DNA of 5,628 nt from the NCBI GenBank assembly GCA_902783905.1, contig CACZSP010000154.1:1-5628 (forward strand), in the 5' to 3' direction. The notes beneath the pieces were generated by a model. That model saw nothing but the letters and a program-made list of their open reading frames with translations, made no database searches and was not told where the DNA came from. The position numbers were made by a program, and so were the translations under genes. The stretch is from an uncultured Ruminococcus sp. Its GTDB lineage: Bacteria > Bacillota > Clostridia > Oscillospirales > CAG-272. How positions within the stretch are numbered: the stretch's first letter is position 1; every line of letters starts with the position of its first letter. Positions 1 to 5,628 of this stretch are shown one piece after another.

Positions 1-25
1 AAAAAATATTGGTCAATGATTTTTG

Positions 26-50
26 AAAAAAAACTCAGGCGATATCGCCT
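26..50 (-). terminator. Weak candidate leftward terminator (palindrome plus U-tract)
   Basis: Positions 37-50 are a perfect 14-bp palindrome (AGGCGATATCGCCT). Read on the minus strand it can form a 5-bp stem with an ATAT loop. After GAG, eight T residues follow (the A-run at 26-33). This has the form of a small intrinsic terminator for leftward transcription, but no leftward gene is visible between it and rpmE, and the stem is short. It could equally be a chance palindrome or a protein-binding site. The plus-strand reading has no U-tract after the stem. Confidence 0.25.
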
Positions 51-102
51 TAAAAAAAGATAATGTCTCCGGTATATGGAAAAACAGCAGGCTGTATGAT
101 CG

Positions 103-122
103 ATCAAGGAAAATCAAGGAAA
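103..122. repeat. Two-copy tandem 10-bp repeat upstream of the rpmE promoter
   Basis: ATCAAGGAAA occurs twice in exact tandem at 103-112 and 113-122, and more A-rich sequence continues to about position 133. The 10-bp period puts the A-runs on the same face of the helix, and the block ends about 14 bases before the -35 element. A role as curved DNA or an UP-like element that boosts the ribosomal-protein promoter is inference. Chance duplication in AT-rich DNA is the alternative. Confidence 0.5.
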
Positions 123-136
123 AAACAAGAAAATAC

Positions 137-165
137 TTGCACTTCGGTTTTTTTTGTGCTATAAT
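137..165 (+). promoter_or_regulatory. Sigma-A type promoter of rpmE with extended -10
   Basis: The -10 element is a perfect TATAAT at 160-165, preceded by TG at 157-158, giving an extended -10. A -35-like TTGCAC lies at 137-142 with a spacer of exactly 17 bp. It matches only the TTG of the consensus, but an extended -10 tolerates this. Transcription would begin near 171-173, about 65 bases before the rpmE start codon. It is the only convincing vegetative promoter in the window and would serve rpmE, and by read-through hflX and yigZ. Confidence 0.8.
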
Positions 166-175
166 ATAACAGTTA

Positions 176-215
176 TGCGGCACCGACGGCAAAATCCGTC
201 CGAATACATCCCGCA
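176..215 (+). promoter_or_regulatory. Candidate L31 ribosomal leader (structured rpmE 5' UTR)
   Basis: The short leader between the predicted transcription start and the rpmE SD can fold as two nested elements. An outer 5-bp stem pairs TGCGG (176-180) with CCGCA (211-215). Inside it a 5-bp hairpin pairs GACGG (185-189) with CCGTC (196-200) around a CAAAAT loop. The outer stem closes five bases before the GAAAGG ribosome-binding site (221-226). Leaders upstream of L31 genes are a known class thought to be bound by L31 itself for feedback control, and the position and size fit. I cannot test the match to the published consensus here, so assignment to that class is inference, while the pairing is directly visible. 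Confidence 0.6.
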
Positions 216-235
216 GAAAAGAAAGGTTTCGCGCT

Positions 236-454
236 ATGAAAGAGGGCATCCATCCCAAATATGAAGAGGTCGTTATCCGCTGCGCCTGCGGCGAGGCTGT
301 GACGACCAGATCGACAAATCCCAAGGGCGGAAACGAGATCAGAGTTGAAATCTGCTCCAAGTGCCATCCCTTCTTCACCGGCAAGCAGAAGCTGGTCGAC
401 GTCGGCGGCAGAGTGGACAAATTCAAGAAAAAACTCGAAGCAGCGAAAAAGTGA
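236..454 (+). CDS. rpmE: 50S ribosomal protein L31 (zinc-binding, C+ form)
   Basis: This 72-residue protein is the large-subunit protein L31 (bL31), which sits at the central protuberance of the 50S subunit and helps bridge to the 30S. Diagnostic features are the MKEGIHPKY start and two cysteine pairs, C16/C18 and C40/C43, which form the zinc site of the C+ type. These are followed by HPFFTGKQ (44-51) and a basic tail with the family-typical VGGRVDKFKKK. Length is normal. The start at 236 is set by the homologous N-terminus and by GAAAGG at 221-226, nine bases upstream. It is the first gene after a strong promoter and a foldable leader, and is followed 38 bases later by a terminator, so it is probably made in excess over the downstream hflX. 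The paralogous zinc-free form lacks these cysteines, so this should be the zinc-replete version. The identification is very secure. Confidence 0.97.
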   Translation: MKEGIHPKYEEVVIRCACGEAVTTRSTNPKGGNEIRVEICSKCHPFFTGKQKLVDVGGRVDKFKKKLEAAKK

Positions 455-492
455 TCCGCCGGCTGAGTTGTTTCTGTGGCAGCAGACCAAGA

Positions 493-525
493 CAGGGTTG
501 TCGTTTTTGACAGCCCTGCTTTTTT
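493..525 (+). terminator. Rho-independent terminator between rpmE and hflX
   Basis: A 10-bp stem pairs CAGGGTTGTC (493-502) with GACAGCCCTG (509-518) with one G-U pair, around the loop GTTTTT (503-508). After one C it is followed by six T residues (520-525). There is no T-run in the other direction, so it works rightward only. It ends rpmE transcription, and its tail touches the hflX ribosome-binding site at 526, so any hflX message coming from the rpmE promoter must be read-through. Confidence 0.85.
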
Positions 526-536
526 AAGGTGATTTT

Positions 537-1817
537 ATGACGGAAAAAGAACAGATAAATGAATCGCGCGCCGTGCTTGTCGGCGTCGACGCCGACGGAA
601 TGCCTGAAGGCGAATGCGAAATATCGCTCGCGGAGCTTCGCCGTCTGCTTGAGACTGCGGGCGGCGTATGCGCCGGCACCGTCGTTCAGCAGAGACGTTC
701 GCCGGATATGAAAACATATATCGGATCCGGCAAACTCGGGGAGCTTAAGGAGCTCTGTCGCGCGACGGAAGCCGATCTTGCGGTTTTCGACTGCGAACTC
801 ACCCCGTCCCAGATACGCAATATCGAGGACGAACTTGACGGCGTGAGAGTCATCGACCGCTCGATGCTCATCCTTGACATCTTTGCCCTTCACGCCGTGA
901 CGGCCGAGGGAAAGCTGCAGGTCGAGCTGGCTCAGCTCAAATATACCGCTCCCCGTCTGATCGGAAAGGGGAGCGAACTGTCGCGTCTCGGCGGCGGGAT
1001 AGGCACGCGCGGGCCCGGCGAATCGAAGCTGGAATCCGACAAAAGGCACTTAAAACGCCGAGAGGCGGCGCTGCTTGCCGAACTTGAAAAGCTGGAGACC
1101 CAGAGAAAGACGATGCGTGCGTCGCGCGACCGCAGCGGCATTCCGCGTGCGGCAATAGTAGGATATACCAACGCCGGAAAATCGACTCTTCTCAACCGGC
1201 TGACCGACGCCGGGATCCTCGCCGAGGACAAGCTTTTCGCGACGCTCGACCCGACGACGCGCCGGTTTACCCTTCCGGGAGGCGAAAAGATACTGCTGAC
1301 AGATACCGTCGGGTTCATCAGACGGCTTCCCCATCATCTGATAAAGGCGTTTTCCTCGACGCTGGAGGAGGCGGTATACGCCGATATCATAATTATCCTC
1401 ATTGATGCGTCGGATCCCGAGCACCGCTCCCAGCTCGACGTGACCGAAAAACTGCTGTCCGAGCTCGGAGCCGGCGGGAAGCAGACTTTGCGCGTTTACA
1501 ACAAATGCGATCTTGAAAGCGACGGGCTCCCGGAGGAAACGCTGCGTGATTCGGGCTCCGGCGAAGCCGTCTTCATTTCGGCTCTTACGGGGCAGGGGAT
1601 AGACGATTTTTGCGAAAAGCTGACGGCGCTCGTCAGAAACGGAAAGAGAAAGCTGAAATACAGGATACCGAATTCCGAATCGGGAGCGCTGTCGCTGCTT
1701 TATTCGGCTGCGTCGGTCGGCGAGGTGGAATACGGACCGGATTATATTACCGTGAGCGCCGTCGTTGATCCCAAGGTCCGCGGCCGGATGGCGCCGTACG
1801 AGTGTCCCGATGAGTGA
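537..1817 (+). CDS. hflX: GTPase HflX (ribosome-associated, ribosome splitting)
   Basis: HflX is a cytoplasmic GTPase of the Obg/TRAFAC group that binds the 50S subunit. In studied bacteria it splits stalled or hibernating 70S ribosomes during stress. The 426-residue length is normal. The N-terminal HflX domain spans about residues 10-195, with GSGKLGELKE (63-72), a glycine-rich loop LGGGIGTRGPGESK (151-164), and a charged helical linker (165-195). The G domain follows with all motifs intact: G1 GYTNAGKST (209-217), G2 in ATLDPTTR (235-242), G3 DTVGF (256-260), G4 NKCD (322-325) and G5 SAL (348-350). The C-terminal segment (about 370-426) is the extension common in Gram-positive homologues. 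The start at 537 is supported by AAGG at 526-529 seven bases upstream and by the hydrophobic VLVGVD strand near the N-terminus. The gene lies immediately behind the rpmE terminator with no promoter of its own that I can see, and its end overlaps yigZ. Confidence 0.97.
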   Translation: MTEKEQINESRAVLVGVDADGMPEGECEISLAELRRLLETAGGVCAGTVVQQRRSPDMKTYIGSGKLGELKELCRATEADLAVFDCELTPSQIRNIEDELDGVRVIDRSMLILDIFALHAVTAEGKLQVELAQLKYTAPRLIGKGSELSRLGGGIGTRGPGESKLESDKRHLKRREAALLAELEKLETQRKTMRASRDRSGIPRAAIVGYTNAGKSTLLNRLTDAGILAEDKLFATLDPTTRRFTLPGGEKILLTDTVGFIRRLPHHLIKAFSSTLEEAVYADIIIILIDASDPEHRSQLDVTEKLLSELGAGGKQTLRVYNKCDLESDGLPEETLRDSGSGEAVFISALTGQGIDDFCEKLTALVRNGKRKLKYRIPNSESGALSLLYSAASVGEVEYGPDYITVSAVVDPKVRGRMAPYECPDE

Positions 1818-2454
1818 CGGCGATTATATCACCCTCGGAAAAGAGGGGGAGGGAAGACTGACCGACCGCCGCTCGGAGTTCATCGCTTACGCTTCTCCTG
1901 TTTACACCGAAGAAGACGCGATCGCCTTTGTCGGATCGGTCAGGGCGCGCCACAGAGACGCGCGCCACTGCGTTTTCGCCTATTCGGTCAGGCGCGGCGC
2001 GCAGAAAAGATATTCGGACGACGGAGAACCGCAGGGAAGCGCGGGACGTCCCGTCTTAGACGTGATCGAAAAGAACGGGCTTGACGGTGCCGTTATCGCG
2101 GTCGTCAGATATTTCGGAGGGATACTGCTCGGAACGGGCGGGCTCGTCAGAGCCTATTCGGGAGCAGCCTCGGCCGCCGTTTCCGACGCGGGCGTCGTCT
2201 CTCTCTGCCGCTCCTCACGCATTCGGGTGCGAGCGGGATACAACGATTCGGCAAGGGTTCAGAGACGCGTGACCGACTCGGGCGCGGTTATCGAATCGGG
2301 CGAATACGGAGCCGACGTTACACTGACTTTCACCGTTCCATCCGATAAGGCGGACTCGCTTTGCGACGCGCTGACCGATCTTTGCGCGGGACGTGCGGAG
2401 ATCACCGTCCTCGGAGAAGGGTATTTCCTGAACGGAAAAGAACTGCCGGTGTAG
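1810..2454 (+). CDS. yigZ: YigZ/IMPACT family protein
   Basis: This 214-residue protein belongs to the YigZ (YvyE)/IMPACT family. Eukaryotic IMPACT modulates the Gcn2 kinase, and the bacterial role is not settled, though structural work on YigZ suggests nucleic-acid or ribosome-related binding. The N-terminal UPF0029 domain (about 17-126) carries the family signature in two blocks: YSDDGEPQGSAGRP (68-81) and VVRYFGGILLGTGGLVRAYS (98-117). A smaller ferredoxin-like C-terminal domain of the DUF1949 type follows (about 137-193). I chose ATG 1810 because it gives the family-normal length and N-terminus. An in-frame TTG at 1765 would add 15 residues encoded inside hflX with no supporting signal. 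The start overlaps the hflX stop (ATGAGTGA, 8 bases) and lacks a clear SD, so translation is probably coupled to HflX. A strong hairpin begins seven bases after the stop. The family call is secure and the cellular function is unknown. Confidence 0.94.
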   Translation: MSDGDYITLGKEGEGRLTDRRSEFIAYASPVYTEEDAIAFVGSVRARHRDARHCVFAYSVRRGAQKRYSDDGEPQGSAGRPVLDVIEKNGLDGAVIAVVRYFGGILLGTGGLVRAYSGAASAAVSDAGVVSLCRSSRIRVRAGYNDSARVQRRVTDSGAVIESGEYGADVTLTFTVPSDKADSLCDALTDLCAGRAEITVLGEGYFLNGKELPV

Positions 2455-2460
2455 ATTTTC

Positions 2461-2507
2461 AAAACAACAGTCCGGACGCCCGCGGGGGGCGTCCGGACTG
2501 TTGTTTT
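2461..2507. terminator. Bidirectional terminator between convergent yigZ and guaB
   Basis: A perfect 21-bp inverted repeat has arms at 2461-2481 and 2487-2507 and a 5-base GCGGG loop. The inner part of the stem is GC-rich (CCGGACGCCC) and the outer end is AACAACA-type sequence, so both strands leave the hairpin through TTGTTTT. It lies seven bases after the yigZ stop and 19 bases after the guaB stop (guaB ends at 2527 on the other strand), exactly where two converging transcripts must be stopped. Confidence 0.92.
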
Positions 2508-2526
2508 GGACCTTAAGAACAGGTCT

Positions 2527-4032
2527 TTATTTAACCGGCGACGTCTTTTCCTTCCTGATAACGTCGTGAGCTCCGCCCTCGACGATGCTTGTCGACGAGA
2601 CGAGAGTCAGGACGGCTTTTTCGTGAAGCGCGGGAATGGTCAGCGCTCCGCAGTAGCACATTGTGGAACGGACCTTCGAGAGCGAAAGAGCAACGTTGTC
2701 CTTGAGTGATCCGGCGTACGGAACGTAGGAATCGACTCCCTCCTCAAAGGAGAGCTTGCGCTCGCCGCCCATATCGTATCTCTGCCAGTTGCGGGCTCTC
2801 GACGAGCCCTCGCCCCAGTACTCCTTGTAGTAGGTACCGCCTATCGATACCTTTTCCGACGGGCTTTCGTCGAATCTCGCGAAGTATCTGCCAAGCATGA
2901 CGAAATCGGCTCCCATGGCAAGAGCCAGCGTGATGTGATGGTCGTAAACGATGCCGCCGTCGGAGCAGACGGGAACGTAGACGCCCGTTTCCTCAAAATA
3001 TCTGTCGCGTTCGGCGCAGACGTCGATCAGTGCGGTCGCCTGACCCCTGCCTATGCCCTTGGTTTCGCGCGTGAAGCAGATCGATCCGCCTCCGATGCCG
3101 ACCTTCACGAAGTCCGCACCGCAGTCGGCGAGAAATCTGAATCCGGCGGCGTCCACAACGTTTCCGGCGCCGACCTTAACGCTGTCGCCGTATTTTTCGC
3201 GGATCCAGGCAAGGGTCAGCTTCTGCCATTCGGAGAATCCCTCGGAGGAGTCGATGCAGAGGACGTCGGCTCCCGCTTCGACAAGCGCCGGAACGCGTTC
3301 GCGGTAGTCGCGTGAGTTGATGCCGGCGCCGACGATATATCTTTTATCCCTGTCGAGCATCTCGGCGGGGTTTTCCTTGTGCATGTCGTAGTCCTTGCGG
3401 AATACCATGAAGCGGAGGCGCCCCTCTTTGTCGAGGATCGGAAGGGAATTGAGCTTGTTGTCCCAGATTATGTCGTTCGCTTCCTTCAGCGACGTGCCTT
3501 CGGGAGCCCAGATCAGTTTTTCGAACGGGGTCATGAACGTGCTGACTTTGGTATCCGGGGACATTCTGCTGACGCGGTAGTCGCGACCCGTCACGATGCC
3601 GCAAAGCTTTCCGTTGGGCGTTCCGTCCTCGGTGACCGCGACGGTGGAGTGTCCGGTCCGGCGTTTGAGCTCGATGATATCGGCCAGGGTGTCGTCGGGC
3701 CGGATGTTCGAGTCGCTGGTGACGAAACCGGCTTTGTAATCCTTTGCGCGTTTGACCATCGCCGCCTCGTCGGCGACCGACTGGGATCCGTAAATGAAGG
3801 AAACTCCACCTTCTCTTGCCAGCGCGACGGCAAGACGGTCGTCGGATACCGCCTGCATGATGGCGGAAACCATCGGTATGTTGAGCGATATCGCCGGCTC
3901 CTCCCCGCGTCTGTATCTGACGAGAGGGGTTTTCAGACTGACGTTTGCGGGGACGCACTCGGAGGATGAATAGCCTGGTATAAGAAGGTATTCGTTGAAG
4001 GTATGCGCCGGTTCGCTGATGTACTTTGCCAT
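2527..4032 (-). CDS. guaB: Inosine-5'-monophosphate dehydrogenase (Tritrichomonas-like type)
   Basis: IMPDH oxidises IMP to XMP with NAD+, the committed step to GMP, in the cytoplasm as a tetramer. The protein is 501 residues: a TIM-barrel catalytic domain (about 1-100 and 220-490) interrupted by a pair of CBS domains (about 101-160 and 163-218). The catalytic loop is GIGGGSIC with nucleophile C319. D261 lies in CIDSSEGFSEW. The mobile flap carries the general-base pair R418-Y419 in RNWQRY. The C-terminal EGG (485-487) would complete the monovalent-cation site of a neighbouring subunit. From memory, these residue numbers and most of the sequence around them agree with the IMPDH of Tritrichomonas foetus rather than with the common bacterial form, whose loop reads GIGPGSICTTR. 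The start is fixed by the family N-terminus (AKYISEPAHTFNEYLL) and a strong AAAGGAG site. It is the second gene after fhs, 12 bases apart. All key residues are present, so it should be active. Confidence 0.96.
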   Translation of the reverse strand: MAKYISEPAHTFNEYLLIPGYSSSECVPANVSLKTPLVRYRRGEEPAISLNIPMVSAIMQAVSDDRLAVALAREGGVSFIYGSQSVADEAAMVKRAKDYKAGFVTSDSNIRPDDTLADIIELKRRTGHSTVAVTEDGTPNGKLCGIVTGRDYRVSRMSPDTKVSTFMTPFEKLIWAPEGTSLKEANDIIWDNKLNSLPILDKEGRLRFMVFRKDYDMHKENPAEMLDRDKRYIVGAGINSRDYRERVPALVEAGADVLCIDSSEGFSEWQKLTLAWIREKYGDSVKVGAGNVVDAAGFRFLADCGADFVKVGIGGGSICFTRETKGIGRGQATALIDVCAERDRYFEETGVYVPVCSDGGIVYDHHITLALAMGADFVMLGRYFARFDESPSEKVSIGGTYYKEYWGEGSSRARNWQRYDMGGERKLSFEEGVDSYVPYAGSLKDNVALSLSKVRSTMCYCGALTIPALHEKAVLTLVSSTSIVEGGAHDVIRKEKTSPVK

Positions 4033-4038
4033 TTTCTT

Positions 4039-4045
4039 CTCCTTT
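4039..4045 (-). promoter_or_regulatory. Ribosome binding site of guaB overlapping the fhs stop
   Basis: On the minus strand AAAGGAG lies six bases before the guaB ATG, and its first A is the last base of the fhs TGA stop codon (TGAAAGGAG). The strong SD fixes the guaB start at 4032. Its overlap with the stop means ribosomes finishing fhs end where guaB translation begins, so the two genes are almost certainly on one message and may be translationally coupled. Confidence 0.85.
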
Positions 4046-5628
4046 CAGAACAGTCCGCTGATGACGCCGTCGGGACTGAGATCTATTCGCTCGGCTGCCG
4101 GGGATTTGGGCAGACCGGGCATAGTCATTATTTCGCCTGTAAGCGCTACGATGAATCCGGCTCCGGCGGAGACCTTCAGAGTGCGCACGCTGACGGTGAA
4201 TCCTTCGGGAGCGCCGATGAGAGAGGGATCGTCGGAAAAGCTGTACTGAGTCTTGGCGACGCATACGGGAAGCTCTCCGAATCCCAGCGACGTCAGTCTC
4301 GCGAGATCCTTTTCGGCTGCCGGGGTGAAGGATACTCCGCTGCCGCGGTAAATCTTCTTTACGATCGCCTCGGTCTTTTCCCTGATGCCAAGGGCGGTAT
4401 CGTAGCTGAATCTGAATTCGTTCGGGGTGTCGCAGAGTGAAACGACCTCGCGGGCAAGCTCCTCGCCGCCGCGTCCTCCGTCAGCCCAGACGGTCGACAG
4501 GCAGACTCTTACTCCAAGCTCGGCGCATTTCTTTATGCAGAGATCGATCTCCGCGTCGGTATCGGTGGGGAAGCGGTTGACGGCGACGGTGCAGGGCAGA
4601 CGGTATACGTCGCGGATATTCGACACGTGACGCAGAAGATTGGGAAGTCCGCGTTCAAGAGCCGCAAGATCTTCGTTTGCGAGGGATTTTTTGTCTAGTC
4701 CGCCGTGCATCTTGAGGGCCCGGACGGTCGCGACTATCACGACGGCGTCGGGACGGAGCCCGGCGGCGCGGCATTTGATGTCGAGGAATTTCTCGGCTCC
4801 GAGGTCGGCGCCGAAGCCCGCCTCGGTTACCGTATAATCGGCAAGGCGCATAGCCATGCGGGTCGCCAGCACCGAGTTGCACCCGTGTGCGATGTTGGCA
4901 AACGGTCCTCCGTGTACGAAGGCGGGGGTGCCTTCGAGCGTCTGGACGAGATTCGGTTTTATCGCGTCGCGCAGAAGGGCCGCCATGGCGCCGACCGCGC
5001 GTAAGTCCGCCGCCGTGACCGGTTTGTCGTCGTAGGTGTACGCGACGACTATGCGCGACAGTCTTTCCTTGAGATCTTCTATTGAAGACGAGAGGCAGAA
5101 TACCGCCATGATCTCGGATGCGACGGTGATGTCGAAGCCGTCCTCTCTCGGAACGCCGTTCGCCTTTCCTCCGAGTCCGTCGACTATGAAGCGCAGCTGT
5201 CTGTCGTTCATATCGACGCATCTCTTCCAGACTATGCGGCGCGGGTCGATACCGAGGGAGTTGCCCTGCTGAATGTGATTGTCCAGCATGGCCGCAAGCA
5301 GGTTGTTGGCCGCGCCGATGGCGTGGAAGTCGCCGGTGAAATGAAGGTTGATATCCTCCATCGGAACGACCTGGGCGTACCCGCCGCCGGCCGCTCGCCC
5401 TTTTATTCCGAACACCGGTCCGAGCGAGGGCTCGCGAAGGGCGACGATCGAGTTTTTGCCTATCCGGCGAAGCCCGTCGGCAAGACCTATCGGCGTCGTC
5501 GTCTTGCCTTCTCCCGCCGGAGTAGGCGTTATTGCCGTGACGAGAATCAGTTTTCCCTTACGTTCGGGCAGATCCTTCAGGAGCGAAAGATCGACCTTTG
5601 CCTTGGTCTTTCCGTAGGGCTCGAGGTA
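4045..5628 (-). CDS. fhs: Formate-tetrahydrofolate ligase (FTHFS), N-terminus beyond window
   Basis: FTHFS joins formate to tetrahydrofolate using ATP, giving 10-formyl-THF for purine synthesis and, in acetogens, the methyl branch of the Wood-Ljungdahl pathway. The reading frame is open from the right edge, giving 527 residues plus stop. The family is about 555-560 long, so roughly 30 N-terminal residues are missing. Visible landmarks, numbered from the edge, are LEPYGKTKAK (2-11) and the ATP-binding P-loop TPTPAGEGKTTT (34-45). REPSLGPVFGIKG (65-77) runs into the first FTHFS signature and VVPMEDINLHFTGDFHAI. Further on are FVHGGPFANIAHGCNS (about 237-252) and the second signature VATVRALKMHGG (about 299-310). 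The C-terminal block includes VAKTQYSFSDDPSL and TGEIMTMPGLPKSPAA. The first signature reads GIKGRAAGGGY where the family has GG, a Gly-to-Arg change at about residue 78 (codon CGA at 5397-5395). A GTG at 5415 is internal and not the start. The gene is cotranscribed with guaB, and its promoter lies outside the window. Confidence 0.97.
   Translation of the reverse strand, partial: YLEPYGKTKAKVDLSLLKDLPERKGKLILVTAITPTPAGEGKTTTPIGLADGLRRIGKNSIVALREPSLGPVFGIKGRAAGGGYAQVVPMEDINLHFTGDFHAIGAANNLLAAMLDNHIQQGNSLGIDPRRIVWKRCVDMNDRQLRFIVDGLGGKANGVPREDGFDITVASEIMAVFCLSSSIEDLKERLSRIVVAYTYDDKPVTAADLRAVGAMAALLRDAIKPNLVQTLEGTPAFVHGGPFANIAHGCNSVLATRMAMRLADYTVTEAGFGADLGAEKFLDIKCRAAGLRPDAVVIVATVRALKMHGGLDKKSLANEDLAALERGLPNLLRHVSNIRDVYRLPCTVAVNRFPTDTDAEIDLCIKKCAELGVRVCLSTVWADGGRGGEELAREVVSLCDTPNEFRFSYDTALGIREKTEAIVKKIYRGSGVSFTPAAEKDLARLTSLGFGELPVCVAKTQYSFSDDPSLIGAPEGFTVSVRTLKVSAGAGFIVALTGEIMTMPGLPKSPAAERIDLSPDGVISGLF

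Noticed and set aside
1..63. Open plus-strand frame ending in TAA at 61-63, possibly the 3' end of a gene entering from the left (about 20 basic residues).
   Set aside because: Only 20 codons, very A-rich and unlike the GC-rich codon use of the other genes. No family motif is visible, so non-coding AT-rich DNA explains it as well.
13..426. Long leftward open frame of 137 codons antisense to rpmE.
   Set aside because: It overlaps a certain gene and its promoter, has no plausible start signal or family feature, and is a shadow of rpmE coding constraint plus AT-rich upstream DNA.
507..512. Exact TTGACA that could be a -35 element for hflX.
   Set aside because: It is part of the terminator hairpin. 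The hexamer 17 bases downstream (TGATTT) is a poor -10 and would place the start inside the hflX coding region.
1765..1809. Upstream TTG start for yigZ adding 15 residues.
   Set aside because: The extension lies within hflX, is not family-like and has no SD. ATG 1810 gives the normal N-terminus and a typical coupled overlap.
3344..4264. A 306-codon leftward open frame spanning the guaB-fhs junction.
   Set aside because: It is in a different frame from both real genes and encodes an Arg/His-rich composition typical of an out-of-frame GC-rich shadow.
5413..5415. GTG as an apparent start of a 456-residue FTHFS.
   Set aside because: The frame continues upstream through the ATP-binding P-loop and typical FTHFS N-terminal sequence to the window edge, so this Val is internal.
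1..5628. A novel defence, mobile or secondary-metabolite system.
   Set aside because: Every sizeable gene belongs to a known housekeeping family, intergenic gaps are short and explained by promoters, leaders and terminators, and there are no transposase, integrase, CRISPR or toxin-antitoxin signs.

Overview
The window reads as an ordinary housekeeping stretch of a bacterial chromosome, most likely from an uncultured member of the Bacillota (Clostridia). The reasons are a zinc-type ribosomal protein L31 with a structured leader, strong Shine-Dalgarno (SD) sites of the AAAGGAG type, a clostridial-style HflX-YigZ gene pair, and a formate-tetrahydrofolate ligase of the kind common in anaerobes. 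Coding regions are clearly GC-rich while the first ~170 bases are AT-rich. The lineage call is inference from gene type and signals, not from a database match.

Layout, left to right. Positions 1-136 are AT-rich and hold no convincing gene. They contain a short palindrome with a leftward U-tract and a tandem 10-bp repeat just upstream of a strong promoter (137-165). The promoter drives rpmE (L31, 236-454) through a leader that can fold into an outer stem around an inner hairpin, a plausible L31 autoregulatory element. A rho-independent terminator (493-525) follows rpmE and ends directly against the SD of hflX (537-1817). A yigZ/IMPACT-family gene (1810-2454) overlaps the end of hflX by 8 bases. 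A perfect 21-bp inverted repeat (2461-2507) then separates these rightward genes from a leftward pair and looks like a bidirectional terminator.

The leftward unit is fhs (formate-tetrahydrofolate ligase, entering from the right edge and lacking its first ~30 residues) followed 12 bases later by guaB (IMP dehydrogenase). FTHFS makes 10-formyl-THF, the formyl donor for the purine ring in the PurN/PurH route. IMPDH takes the finished IMP toward GMP. The pair therefore links one-carbon supply to guanine nucleotide synthesis. The rightward unit has a translation theme: a ribosomal protein, a ribosome-splitting GTPase and a conserved protein of unclear role.

The most notable points are that the IMPDH matches the unusual protozoan Tritrichomonas foetus enzyme down to residue numbering, that the L31 leader is foldable, that a terminator abuts the hflX SD, and that FTHFS has a Gly-to-Arg change in a highly conserved signature. 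I see no mobile element, CRISPR array, tRNA, rRNA or previously undescribed multi-gene system here.
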